A DNA stretch of 64,000 nucleotides from the NCBI GenBank assembly GCA_963776505.1, contig CAVZNH010000022.1, positions 1 to 64,000 of the forward strand, read 5' to 3'. The stretch is from JAMXLO01 sp963776505 (GTDB lineage Bacteria > Pseudomonadota > Alphaproteobacteria > Acetobacterales > Acetobacteraceae). Numbering within the stretch: the first letter of the stretch is position 1; each line of letters starts with the position of its first letter. Below are positions 8,304-18,417 of this stretch, in pieces. The translations under genes were made by a program, and so were the position numbers. The notes below the pieces were generated by a model. It saw nothing but the letters and a program-made list of their open reading frames with translations. It was not told the DNA's origin and searched no databases.

Positions 8304-9761
8304 TCAGGGGAGGGGAACCATTGGTCCCTTGCCGCCACCCATTCGCAGAGCAGCTTCCAGGCGGCGGGCAGTATCGGTGGCCAACGCGGTCGGCGTGCCG
8401 GCGAACCCCATGACCAGCCCAGCCATGCGCCGCGGTCCGGCGTAATACGCACCCAGCGGCGACACCGCGAGGCCGCGACCACGGCAGGCCAGCACCGCGG
8501 TTGCTTCGTCCATGCCGTCCGGCAGGCGCCCGACCATGTGCAGTCCACCGGGCGCCGGAATAGGCGCGACCGAGGGCGCATGCCGCGCGATCGCCGCCAG
8601 CAGCGCCGCTCGGCGGCGGGCATACTCGGTCCGCATGCGGCGGACGTGTGGAGACAGCAATCCCTGCCGCATGAACTCCGCCAGAATCGCCTGGTTGAGC
8701 GTATCGATGCCGCGATCCATCAGCGTTCCAACACGCACGAATGCGGCGACCAGCGGCGCCGGCACAACGGCGAAGCCGAGACGCAATGCAGGCGCCAGAG
8801 TCTTGCTGAATGTGCCGCAATAGATCACTCGTCCGGCGCGATCGAGGGTCGCGAGCGGCGGCAGCGGGTGGCCGCTCCAGCGGAATTCCGAATCGCAATC
8901 GTCCTCCAGGATCCAGGCATTCGCGCGGCCTGCCCAGTCAAGCAATGCGAGGCGTCGGCCGATCGGCAGCGCGCCGCCCAGCGGTGTGGCATGCGATGGC
9001 GCGACCAATGCCAGGCGGGCGTCCGGCGCACGCTGGATGCCGGCCGCGACATCGAGCCCCTCTGCATCGCTGAGGACGGGCACCGGCGTGGCACCGGCGG
9101 CGAGCAGCGCACCACGGCCCGCGATGTAGCCGGGATCCTCCACCCACGCGGCGTCGCCCGGATCCAGCAGGAGTTCCGCAGCGATGCGCAGCGCCTGCTG
9201 TGTGCCGGCGGTCACGACGATGTTGGCGGGATCGGCCAGCAGTCCGCGTGTCGCGGCGAGATGTGCGGCGATCTGGCTGCGCAATTCAGGCAGCCCCTGC
9301 GGCGGCGGATAACCGGTGATGTCGCCGGACAGCGACTTCAGCACCCGCACGGCGCAGCGCGCCCAGGCCTCCTTGGGGAACAGGTCGGGCGCAGGGATGC
9401 CGCCAGCCAGCAAAGTGCCCAGGCTGGCGTCACGCGACGCGGCCGTGGCAGGAACGGCGGCAAGGCTTTGGCCGCGCCGGGAGAGCGAACTGGCCGCGGT
9501 CGGCGGTGGTACTGCCGGGGCCGGCGCGGCGTCCGGCAGATCAGGGGCGACGTAGGTGCCGCTACCGGTGCGGGCGCGAACATAGCCCTCGGAGGCCAGC
9601 CGCTCGTAGGCCAGCACTACTGTCTGCCGCGCTACACCCAGTTCCTCGGCGAGCGCGCGGGTGGGTGGCAGGCGTGCGCCGGCGGGCAGCGTGCCGGCAA
9701 GGATGCCCTGCCGCAGCCGGTCGAATACGGCCTGCTGCCGGCTTTGGTCTGGCGTGAACAT
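8304..9761 (-). CDS. MocR-type PLP-dependent transcriptional regulator
   Basis: A GntR winged-helix DNA-binding domain at the N-terminus (FDRLRQGILAGTLPAGARLP, then TRALAEELGVARQTV) is fused through a linker to an aminotransferase class I domain. In that domain the PLP lysine lies in GTFSKTLAPALRLGF and the Asp in EDDCDSEF. MocR proteins usually regulate PLP, GABA, taurine or amino-acid genes and bind PLP plus ligand. I prefer the ATG at 9761 (MFTPDQSRQQ) over a TTG 15 codons upstream. No obvious target gene is divergent from it; upstream lies rpsU on the same strand. The target and effector are unknown. Confidence 0.88.
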   Translation of the reverse strand: MFTPDQSRQQAVFDRLRQGILAGTLPAGARLPPTRALAEELGVARQTVVLAYERLASEGYVRARTGSGTYVAPDLPDAAPAPAVPPPTAASSLSRRGQSLAAVPATAASRDASLGTLLAGGIPAPDLFPKEAWARCAVRVLKSLSGDITGYPPPQGLPELRSQIAAHLAATRGLLADPANIVVTAGTQQALRIAAELLLDPGDAAWVEDPGYIAGRGALLAAGATPVPVLSDAEGLDVAAGIQRAPDARLALVAPSHATPLGGALPIGRRLALLDWAGRANAWILEDDCDSEFRWSGHPLPPLATLDRAGRVIYCGTFSKTLAPALRLGFAVVPAPLVAAFVRVGTLMDRGIDTLNQAILAEFMRQGLLSPHVRRMRTEYARRRAALLAAIARHAPSVAPIPAPGGLHMVGRLPDGMDEATAVLACRGRGLAVSPLGAYYAGPRRMAGLVMGFAGTPTALATDTARRLEAALRMGGGKGPMVPLP

Positions 9762-9876
9762 CGGGATGCGCCCTAGAACGCTGGTCCAATTGGACCGTAG
9801 GGCCAAGGGCGCACGATGGCAAGATCAGGGGCGTGTGCGCACCGCCCCCTCGCTTGCTGCTATCGACTTGAAGCCG

Positions 9877-10080
9877 TCAGAAGCCTTCGCGTTCGAGCCG
9901 CTTGCGTTCCAGCTTGCGGGCGCGACGGACCGCCTCGGCCGCCTCGCGGGCCCGACGCTCCGACGGCTTCTCGTAGTGCCGCCGCAGCTTCATCTCGCGG
10001 AAGATCCCTTCCCGTTGCATCTTCTTCTTGAGCGCCTTCAGCGCCTGGTCGACATTGTTGTCACGCACTAGTACTTGCAC
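9877..10080 (-). CDS. rpsU: 30S ribosomal protein S21
   Basis: 67 residues, highly basic, MQVLVRDNNVDQALKALKKK followed by FREMKLRRHYEKPSERR: the complete S21 signature. S21 sits on the 30S platform near the Shine-Dalgarno helix and helps initiation. It starts with GTG at 10080, preceded by AAGGCGG. The gene stands alone, divergent from def with 128 bases between the starts. Confidence 0.96.
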   Translation of the reverse strand: MQVLVRDNNVDQALKALKKKMQREGIFREMKLRRHYEKPSERRAREAAEAVRRARKLERKRLEREGF

Positions 10081-10208
10081 TTGGCCGCCTTCTCCTTCTC
10101 AGTTGCATCCGTCCCCGACGATCGGGGACGCGCCCTATATCATGCCGCGAGGATAATTCGCCAGCCCACCCCGCGGGTCCAGCCCGTGGACAGGCTCCGG
10201 AGGAACAT

Positions 10209-10754
10209 ATGGCCATTCTGAAGATAGCGCGCATGGGACATCCCGTGCTGTTGCAAATGTGTGAACCGGTGGCGAACCCGGGGTCGCCGGAGATCCGCCG
10301 CCTCGTTGCCGACATGATGGAGACGATGGAGGACGCATCCGGCGCGGGGCTGGCCGCGCCACAGGTCCATGTGCCGTTGCGGCTGTTCGTGTTCCGGGTC
10401 TCCGAGGCACGCGGCAACGAGGACGCCGCCGACACGCCGGTCGGCAACACGGTGGTGATCAATCCGGAGATCGAGCTGCTGACCGAGGACCGCATCCTGC
10501 GATGGGAGGGCTGCCTGTCGATCCCCGGGCTGCGTGCCGCAGTACCCCGTGCGCCGCGTATCCGCTATCGCGGCGTCGACTGCGACGGCCGGCCGATCTC
10601 GCGGGAAGTCTCCGGCTTCCACGCCGGCGTGGTGCAGCATGAGTACGACCACCTGGATGGCATTCTGTATCCGATGCGGATGCAGGACTTCTCGCTGTTC
10701 GGCTTCACCGAGGAACTGGCGCGCGCGGCAGCCGCGCAGCAGGACAGCCGATGA
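10209..10754 (+). CDS. def: Peptide deformylase
   Basis: 181 residues. It removes the N-formyl group from nascent proteins using Fe2+/Zn2+. The three signature motifs are present: GAGLAAPQV, EGCLSIPG (metal Cys) and QHEYDHLDG (HExxH-type metal His pair with catalytic Glu). An excellent Shine-Dalgarno (GGAGGAA) ends 3 bases before the ATG. The stop overlaps the next start as ATGA, coupling it to the COQ9-family gene. A C-terminal extension (LFGFTEELARAAAAQQ) follows the motif, as in many alphaproteobacterial Def proteins. Confidence 0.95.
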   Translation: MAILKIARMGHPVLLQMCEPVANPGSPEIRRLVADMMETMEDASGAGLAAPQVHVPLRLFVFRVSEARGNEDAADTPVGNTVVINPEIELLTEDRILRWEGCLSIPGLRAAVPRAPRIRYRGVDCDGRPISREVSGFHAGVVQHEYDHLDGILYPMRMQDFSLFGFTEELARAAAAQQDSR

Positions 10755-11362
10755 CACCTCCGGAGCGAAGTGCCGAACGTGACGCGGCCATCGCCGCAAT
10801 GCTGCCGCATGTGCCGTTCGACGGCTGGACGCGCCGCTCGCTGCGCATGGGGCTTACCGATATCGGCGCATCGCCGGATGATGCCGAGTTGCTGTTCCCC
10901 GGCGGCACCCCCGACATGATCGAGGCATTCTGCGACTGGGCCGATCGACGGATGGAGACGGCTGCCGCCACGTTGGACCCCGCTCTGCGGCTGCATCAGC
11001 GAGTGCGGGCGGTGATCGCGCTGCGGCTCGAGCAGAACCGGCCGCACAAGGAGGCGATCCGCCGCGCGCTCGCGCTTCTCGCGCTTCCACGCAATGCACG
11101 GTTGGCTGCGGCATGCACGGCGCGAACGGTCGATGCAATCTGGCATTCGGCCGGCGATCAATCGGCCGACTTTAGTTGGTACACCAAGCGAGCCATCCTT
11201 GCGGCAGTGTACGCGACAACCGTGCTGTTCTGGTTACGCGATGCCGGCGAGGATGATGTGGCCACGCTCGGCTTTCTCGACCGGCGGCTGGCTGGCGTGG
11301 GGCAAATCGGTACGCTGCGGCGGCGGGCGGAAACGGCGCTCGGTCGGTTACGCCCGGCCTAG
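10751..11362 (+). CDS. COQ9 family protein
   Basis: 203 residues. It starts inside the def stop (ATGA). The sequence shows the COQ9 pattern: an N-terminal helical TetR-like segment (AAIAAMLPHVPFDGWTRRSL), a central helical domain, and the conserved FSWYTKRAILAAVYATTVLFW region with SxxxNYYTKR-like character, then GFLDRRLAGVGQI. COQ9 proteins bind lipid/isoprenoid quinone intermediates and assist the COQ7 hydroxylation step of ubiquinone synthesis. The bacterial role is inferred from family membership. The coupling to peptide deformylase is noteworthy because the two functions are unrelated. Confidence 0.85.
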   Translation: MTPPERSAERDAAIAAMLPHVPFDGWTRRSLRMGLTDIGASPDDAELLFPGGTPDMIEAFCDWADRRMETAAATLDPALRLHQRVRAVIALRLEQNRPHKEAIRRALALLALPRNARLAAACTARTVDAIWHSAGDQSADFSWYTKRAILAAVYATTVLFWLRDAGEDDVATLGFLDRRLAGVGQIGTLRRRAETALGRLRPA

Positions 11363-11400
11363 ACGCACCCGCTTTCAGGAGATGCCAATGTCAGACCGCT

Positions 11401-12201
11401 ATGCACAGGTACACGCGCCTGAGTTTCGACCGGCCGCATCCGCGCGTGCTGCGCATCACCATGGGCGGTGGTGAGGAACGTCTGAACCCGGTCGACGCCG
11501 TGATGCATCGCGAACTCGGCGAAATCTGGCGCGATATCGATGCCGATCCGGAGGTGAACTCCGTCATCATCACCGGCGCCGGCCGCGCCTTCTCGGCAGG
11601 CGGCGACTTCAGGATGGTCGAGCAGGTGATCGCTGACTTCGAGACCCGCACGCGGGTTTGGAAGGAGGCGCGCGATCTTGTCTACAACATCATCAACTGC
11701 GGCAAGCCGGTGGTCAGCGCAATGCGCGGACCGGCGGTGGGCGCCGGCCTGGTATGTGGGTTGCTGGCAGACATATCGATCGCCACCAAGGACGCGCGCA
11801 TCATCGACGGCCACACCCGGCTCGGCGTCGCGGCGGGCGATCATTCGGTGATCGTCTGGCCCCTGCTGTGCGGGCTGGCGAAGGCGAAGTACTACCTGCT
11901 GCTGTGCGATGCGGTGACCGGCGCCGAGGCCGAGCGGATCGGGCTCGTCTCGCTGGCGGTCGAGGATGCCGAACTGGACGCGAAGGCACTGGAGATCGCG
12001 GTGCGACTGGCGGAAGGCGCGCAAAGCGCCATCCGCTGGACCAAGTACGCTCTGAACAACTGGCTGCGGATGGCAGGCCCGTCTTTCGACGCGTCCCTCG
12101 CGCTGGAATTCATCGGCTTCAGCGGACCGGAGGCGAAAGAAGGCCTGGCGTCGCACATGGAAAAGCGGCGGCCATCCTTTCCACCTGGCTCGGTCGTGTA
12201 G
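11401..12201 (+). CDS. Enoyl-CoA hydratase/isomerase family protein
   Basis: 266-residue crotonase-fold enzyme. The oxyanion-hole motifs are GAGRAFSAGGDF and VSAMRGPAVGAGLVC. The second catalytic Glu position is replaced by the DGHTRLGVAAGDHS loop, so exact activity (hydratase, isomerase or hydrolase) is open. The annotated start (ATG at 11401, MHRYTRLSF) has no Shine-Dalgarno. An ATG at 11388 with AGGAG upstream reads MSDRYAQ and would join this frame perfectly if one G of the GG at 11408-11409 were absent. The true start is therefore probably 11388 with a 1-nt insertion or sequence error. Next gene: phosphoesterase at 12237. Confidence 0.85.
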   Translation: MHRYTRLSFDRPHPRVLRITMGGGEERLNPVDAVMHRELGEIWRDIDADPEVNSVIITGAGRAFSAGGDFRMVEQVIADFETRTRVWKEARDLVYNIINCGKPVVSAMRGPAVGAGLVCGLLADISIATKDARIIDGHTRLGVAAGDHSVIVWPLLCGLAKAKYYLLLCDAVTGAEAERIGLVSLAVEDAELDAKALEIAVRLAEGAQSAIRWTKYALNNWLRMAGPSFDASLALEFIGFSGPEAKEGLASHMEKRRPSFPPGSVV

Positions 12202-12236
12202 GAACCTGCGCCGCCGTTCATCGTTGCTCCGCCCGC

Positions 12237-13604
12237 ATGGCCCGGATTGAACACGTCGTGGTTCTCATGCTGGAGAACCGCTCCTTCGACTGCATGCTCG
12301 GGTGGCTGTACCGGGACCGGCCGGATTTCGACGGGCTGCGCGGCGATGAAGCCAATCCCTGGCACCGTGACGACGGCACAGTGCAGCAGATCCCGGTCTG
12401 GAACGACGGCTCGCTCACGCCCGAAGCCGCCAGCATCCCTGATCCCGATCCCGGCGAGCTGTTCGACGACGTCAGCATGCAGATCTTTGGCCTGCACTCG
12501 GACGGCACGCCAAGGATGAACGGGTTCATCGACAACTACATGCGCCAGCCTGCGGGCAGCACGCCGCTGGACCCTCGAGCGGTCATGCATTGCTTCACGC
12601 CTGAGCAACTGCCGGTTCTCAGCACGCTGGCTCGAAGCTTTGGTGTATCCGATCGCTGGTTCTCCTCAGTCCCCACCGAGACCTGGCCCAACCGCCTGTT
12701 CGCACACGCCGGCAGCAGTGGTGGCGCGGTGAACAACGCCGCCATTCCGCTGCCCTTCCTGCTGCCCAGCGTGTTTCGCCGCCTGGGCTCGCGCGGGCGA
12801 AGCTGGAAGGTCTACTTCCATGACGCGCCACAGACTGCCTCACTGGTCGATCTGTGGCTGCGAATTCCCACGCATTTCCGCTTCTTCGATCCGGAATTTC
12901 TCGAGGATGCGGCGGACGGGCGGCTTCCCAACTACAGTTTCATCGAGCCACGATACTTTGCGAGCCGTCTGCTGCATCGCGTACCAAACGACGCTCATCC
13001 ACCGCACAACGTGGCGTTTGCCGAGCAACTGGTCGCGTCGCTGTACAACGCTGTGCGTGCCGGCCCGGCCTGGGATCGCACGCTCCTCGTGATCATTTTC
13101 GACGAGCATGGCGGCTGCTATGACCACGTGCCGCCACCTGCCGCGGTGCCCACGGGTCGTCCCGCCTCCAACGGGTTCGCCTTCGATCGTTTCGGCCCTC
13201 GCGTGCCGGCTGTTATCGTCTCGCCTTACGTGCCGGCGGGCAGCATTCTCCGGCCACCGGAGGGCGGACCACCATTCGACCACACATCGATCATTTCAAC
13301 GTTGAATGCGCTGTTCGACCTTGGCGCGCCGCTGAGCGATCGGGCAGCCGCCGCGCCGGACCTGCTACCCACCCTGCGGCTCGAGCAGCCCGAGAACATG
13401 GGACCGGCTTGCATTGACGTGACAAAACTCAAGCCGACACAGGAGGAGATGCGATCGATACACCGGCTGCCGCGAAACAGCTATCAACGCCGCCTGCGTT
13501 GGCCGGGGGCGCTGATGGCGACGCTGGCGGCGAGGACGGCCGCCCACACGCACCGGGCGAGGCGGCGGGTATCTGGCAGGCCGGCGAGCGGAGAGTCCAA
13601 ATGA
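12237..13604 (+). CDS. Phosphoesterase family protein (phospholipase C / AcpA-like)
   Basis: 455 residues from the ATG at 12237 (MARIEHVVVLMLENRSFDCM). The ENRSFD motif at the N-terminus and IIFDEHGGCYDHVPPP near residue 295 are the metal-site signatures of the alkaline-phosphatase-superfamily phosphoesterases that include non-haemolytic phospholipase C and acid phosphatase AcpA. PTETWPNRLFAHAG is another family block. Unlike most relatives it has no TAT or Sec signal, suggesting a cytosolic enzyme or one exported another way. The substrate (phospholipid, phosphomonoester) is not deducible. It ends in ATGA overlap with the next SDR gene. The open frame extends upstream to 11658, but that part is the shadow of the hydratase gene. 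Confidence 0.85.
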   Translation: MARIEHVVVLMLENRSFDCMLGWLYRDRPDFDGLRGDEANPWHRDDGTVQQIPVWNDGSLTPEAASIPDPDPGELFDDVSMQIFGLHSDGTPRMNGFIDNYMRQPAGSTPLDPRAVMHCFTPEQLPVLSTLARSFGVSDRWFSSVPTETWPNRLFAHAGSSGGAVNNAAIPLPFLLPSVFRRLGSRGRSWKVYFHDAPQTASLVDLWLRIPTHFRFFDPEFLEDAADGRLPNYSFIEPRYFASRLLHRVPNDAHPPHNVAFAEQLVASLYNAVRAGPAWDRTLLVIIFDEHGGCYDHVPPPAAVPTGRPASNGFAFDRFGPRVPAVIVSPYVPAGSILRPPEGGPPFDHTSIISTLNALFDLGAPLSDRAAAAPDLLPTLRLEQPENMGPACIDVTKLKPTQEEMRSIHRLPRNSYQRRLRWPGALMATLAARTAAHTHRARRRVSGRPASGESK

Positions 13605-14368
13605 CAACGACGGCTTTCGACGGAAAAGTGGCACTCGTCACCGGAGCTGGCGGTGGCATTGGTCTGGCGACGGCAGAGGCCTTCGCCAAGGCTGGTGCGT
13701 CCGTGATCCTTGCCGATCGCGACGCGGAGGCGATCGACAAGGCAGCCGAAAGTCTGCGCGTGGCGGGTCACAACGCCATTGGTGTCACCTGCGACGTGAC
13801 GGATACCGCTCAGGTCGCAGCGATGATCGAGCGCGCCGTCAGCACCTATGGGCGGCTTGACGCAGCCTTCAACAATGCCGGTGTGAACTCCGATTCTGCC
13901 GCGTTCCTGGACACCAGCGACGATGAATTCGACCGGGTGATGAACGTCAACCTGCGCGGCGTGTGGAACTGCATGAAGGGCGAAATTCGCCAGATGATGG
14001 CGCAGGGAAGTGGCGCGATCGTCAACTGCTCGTCGATAGGGGGCCTAAAGGGCTCCAGAGGGCGCAGCGCGTACTCCGCGAGCAAGCACGCGGTGATCGG
14101 CCTGACGCGGAGCGCCGCTCTCGATTATGCCGCCAAGGGCATTCGCATCAACGCCGTCTGCCCTGGAATGGTAAACACGCCGATGGCCGTCTTCGTCACG
14201 AAGAACTACGACCCGGAAATCGTGGCGCGCATGGTGGCGCAGGAACCCATTGGACGCTTCGGTGAGCCGGAAGAGATCGCCGCTGCCGTGCTATGGCTTT
14301 GCAGTCCTGCCGCAAGCTTTATGGTTGGTCATGCCATGGCGGTCGATGGCGGCATTCTCGCCGGCTAG
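13601..14368 (+). CDS. SDR family oxidoreductase
   Basis: 255-residue classical SDR. The cofactor motif TGAGGGIG is at residues 15-22, with FNNAGVN, the catalytic Ser in NCSSIGG, the Tyr/Lys in YSASKHA, and VCPGMVNTPM. Asp at the end of beta-2 (LADRD) favours NAD(H). The start overlaps the phosphoesterase stop (ATGA at 13601-13604), so the two are translationally coupled. The substrate is unknown; the sequence resembles the glucose/ribitol dehydrogenase and 3-oxoacyl-reductase-like branch. It is convergent with the MOSC gene across a hairpin. Confidence 0.88.
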   Translation: MTTTAFDGKVALVTGAGGGIGLATAEAFAKAGASVILADRDAEAIDKAAESLRVAGHNAIGVTCDVTDTAQVAAMIERAVSTYGRLDAAFNNAGVNSDSAAFLDTSDDEFDRVMNVNLRGVWNCMKGEIRQMMAQGSGAIVNCSSIGGLKGSRGRSAYSASKHAVIGLTRSAALDYAAKGIRINAVCPGMVNTPMAVFVTKNYDPEIVARMVAQEPIGRFGEPEEIAAAVLWLCSPAASFMVGHAMAVDGGILAG

Positions 14369-14375
14369 TGCGGAA

Positions 14376-14409
14376 TAGGCCGCGTCAAGCGCGACCGCGG
14401 CGGGGCCTA
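14376..14409. terminator. Inverted repeat between convergent SDR and MOSC genes
   Basis: TAGGCC (14376-14381) pairs with GGCCTA (14404-14409), with further GC pairing inside (gcg / cgc). It starts 8 bases after the SDR stop and overlaps the MOSC stop. No T-run. Plausible bidirectional stop. Confidence 0.35.
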
Positions 14410-15165
14410 CTCCGGCAAGACCTCGATCGCGTCTCCAACCGCGAAGCGCCCGCCCTCGATCACCTCGGCATGCACGCCGAGTTCCACATGGCCGTACAGG
14501 CGTCGCAGCTCCTCCAGCGGATCGACATCGCGCTCCGCTGTTTCCGGGTTGACCTGGGTTGCCGGACAACGGGTGATCGGCCTGGTCACCTGAAGCACGG
14601 CGCCTCCCACCTGGAGCTGACGGCCCACCCAGTCGCGCTCGCTCCATGCCGCCGCGCCGCTGAACCACACATTGGCGCGGAATCGACGCCGGTGGCGGCG
14701 CGCGCCCACCTTCGCCTCATAATCGCGCAGGCTGGTGAGGTTGATCAGGCTGACGACCTTCCGCCGCTGGTCGCAGAAGCTGTGGCCCGGCACGTGGTGG
14801 AAGCGCGGCGCGCCCCGGACCTCCTCGCCCATGTAGCTGGCCAGGAATGCGCCGATCCGCTCGCGTCCGGTGTCGGTCAGCGCGTTCTCCACCACGGCCG
14901 ATCCGTCCGGGGCGCGTATCGCCAGCATGCCGGTGCGCGGCTCGAAGAATGAGAACAGCGCCGCGATGCGCGCGTTCTTCATCTGGCACATGAAGTTGGC
15001 CTTCTGCAGCCATTGCGGCCTCTCCGGATCGAAGCCGGCATCGCCCTGCGCCAGGGCAAAGGCGCGGTCCCATGGAATGCAGCCACCCTCCTCTACCTCC
15101 GCCGCATCCAACGCCTCTGCGGTCAGCCCCTTCACCGGGTAGCGGTACAGGTATTCGATGCGCAT
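14407..15165 (-). CDS. MOSC domain-containing protein (mARC-like)
   Basis: 252 residues. The N-terminal MOSC beta-barrel begins YLYRYPVKGLTAEALDAAEV. The C-terminal MOSC domain contains FRANVWFSG and the conserved cysteine loop RCPATQVNPE, the Cys that coordinates molybdenum in mARC/YcbX-type enzymes. By family it likely reduces N-hydroxylated compounds using Moco and an external electron donor; here there is no fused ferredoxin domain. Upstream and divergent is clpB. No Moco synthesis gene is nearby, although two other molybdoenzyme genes are in the window (20130 and 44362). Confidence 0.88.
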   Translation of the reverse strand: MRIEYLYRYPVKGLTAEALDAAEVEEGGCIPWDRAFALAQGDAGFDPERPQWLQKANFMCQMKNARIAALFSFFEPRTGMLAIRAPDGSAVVENALTDTGRERIGAFLASYMGEEVRGAPRFHHVPGHSFCDQRRKVVSLINLTSLRDYEAKVGARRHRRRFRANVWFSGAAAWSERDWVGRQLQVGGAVLQVTRPITRCPATQVNPETAERDVDPLEELRRLYGHVELGVHAEVIEGGRFAVGDAIEVLPE

Positions 15166-15177
15166 GGGTCGCTCCCT

Positions 15178-15206
15178 CTTGAGTCATAGTGTGCCTGGAC
15201 CCACTT
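15178..15206 (+). promoter_or_regulatory. Candidate heat-shock (sigma-32/RpoH) promoter for clpB
   Basis: CTTGAG (15178-15183) and CCCACTT (15200-15206), with about 16 bases between them, approximate the RpoH consensus (CTTGAA, then CCCATnT). It is about 80 bases before the clpB start and 13 bases beyond the MOSC start on the other strand. ClpB is a classical RpoH target, which makes the match more believable. Confidence 0.4.
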
Positions 15207-15287
15207 GGATTGCCAAAGGGTCACGTTTCCGTTGCCTGATCAGGGATGGGAGCTTGGGACCGGTCGCCTACGTACAGGGACATAGAG

Positions 15288-17867
<2,580 letters not shown>

Positions 17868-17873
17868 GCGGGA

Positions 17874-17904
17874 GCGGGCGAGCCGCCTAAGGAGGTTCGC
17901 CCGC
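17874..17904. terminator. Bidirectional hairpin after clpB
   Basis: GCGGGCGA (17874-17881) and TCGCCCGC (17897-17904) are perfect complements. The interior (gccgcctaaggaggt) continues nearly pairing through CC/GG steps, so about 30 bases form one long hairpin. It starts 6 bases after the clpB stop and overlaps the last codons of the convergent GNAT gene (stop at 17887). Confidence 0.6.
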
Positions 17905-18417
17905 GCCTGCCCCAAGTGGCCGTGTCATCAGCACCGAGTCGAGCCAGCGGCCGTGTTTCCAGCCAATCGCCGGCAGCAGGCCGGCGTGCTGGAACCCGCA
18001 GCGTGCGTGAAGACGGATCGAGGCGTGGTTCGCGGAATCGCCGATCACCGCGACCATCGACCGCAGCCCCGCGGCCTCGCAGCGCGCGATCAGCCGCGGC
18101 AGCAGTGCGAGCCCGATGCCTTGGCCCTGGCAATCCGGCGCGACATAGACCGAGTTCTCCACCGTGAAGCGATAGCCCGGACGCGGCCGATACGTGCCTG
18201 CGTAGGTGTAACCGACGACCCGGCCCGCTTCATCCTGCGCAACCAGATAGGGAAGACCGGAGGCCAGCAACACGTCGCGCCGTCGCGCGATCTCGGCGGC
18301 ATCAGGCGGATCGAGCTCGAAGCTGGCGTTATCGTGCAGCACGGAATGGCCATAGATCGCGGTAATCGCCGGCACATCGTCGGAACGGCTGTCGCGGATC
18401 AGTAGGGGCATGCGCAT
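17887..18417 (-). CDS. GNAT N-acetyltransferase, phosphinothricin/methionine sulfoximine type
   Basis: 176 residues from the ATG at 18417 (MRMPLLIRDSRSDDVPAITA). Family blocks are ITAIYGHSVLHDNASFE, the acetyl-CoA loop in VAPDCQGQGIGLALL, and FQHAGLLPAIGWKHGRWLDS, the usual signature of the PAT / L-methionine sulfoximine acetyltransferase group. It acetylates the amino group of small amino-acid analogues. Its start overlaps the stop of the upstream binding-protein gene (TGATG), so it is co-translated with a peptide-type ABC binding protein. The longer open frame to 18498 is a shadow of that gene. Confidence 0.85.
   Translation of the reverse strand: MRMPLLIRDSRSDDVPAITAIYGHSVLHDNASFELDPPDAAEIARRRDVLLASGLPYLVAQDEAGRVVGYTYAGTYRPRPGYRFTVENSVYVAPDCQGQGIGLALLPRLIARCEAAGLRSMVAVIGDSANHASIRLHARCGFQHAGLLPAIGWKHGRWLDSVLMTRPLGAGAGEPP

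Noticed and set aside
8175..9776. 533-codon open frame on the plus strand
   Set aside because: Exactly antisense to the MocR gene; rich in Arg, Gln and His and without domain signatures, as expected for a shadow in high-GC DNA.
11658..12236. 193-residue upstream extension of the phosphoesterase
   Set aside because: Overlaps the enoyl-CoA hydratase in another frame; the family N-terminus (ENRSFD) starts right at 12237.
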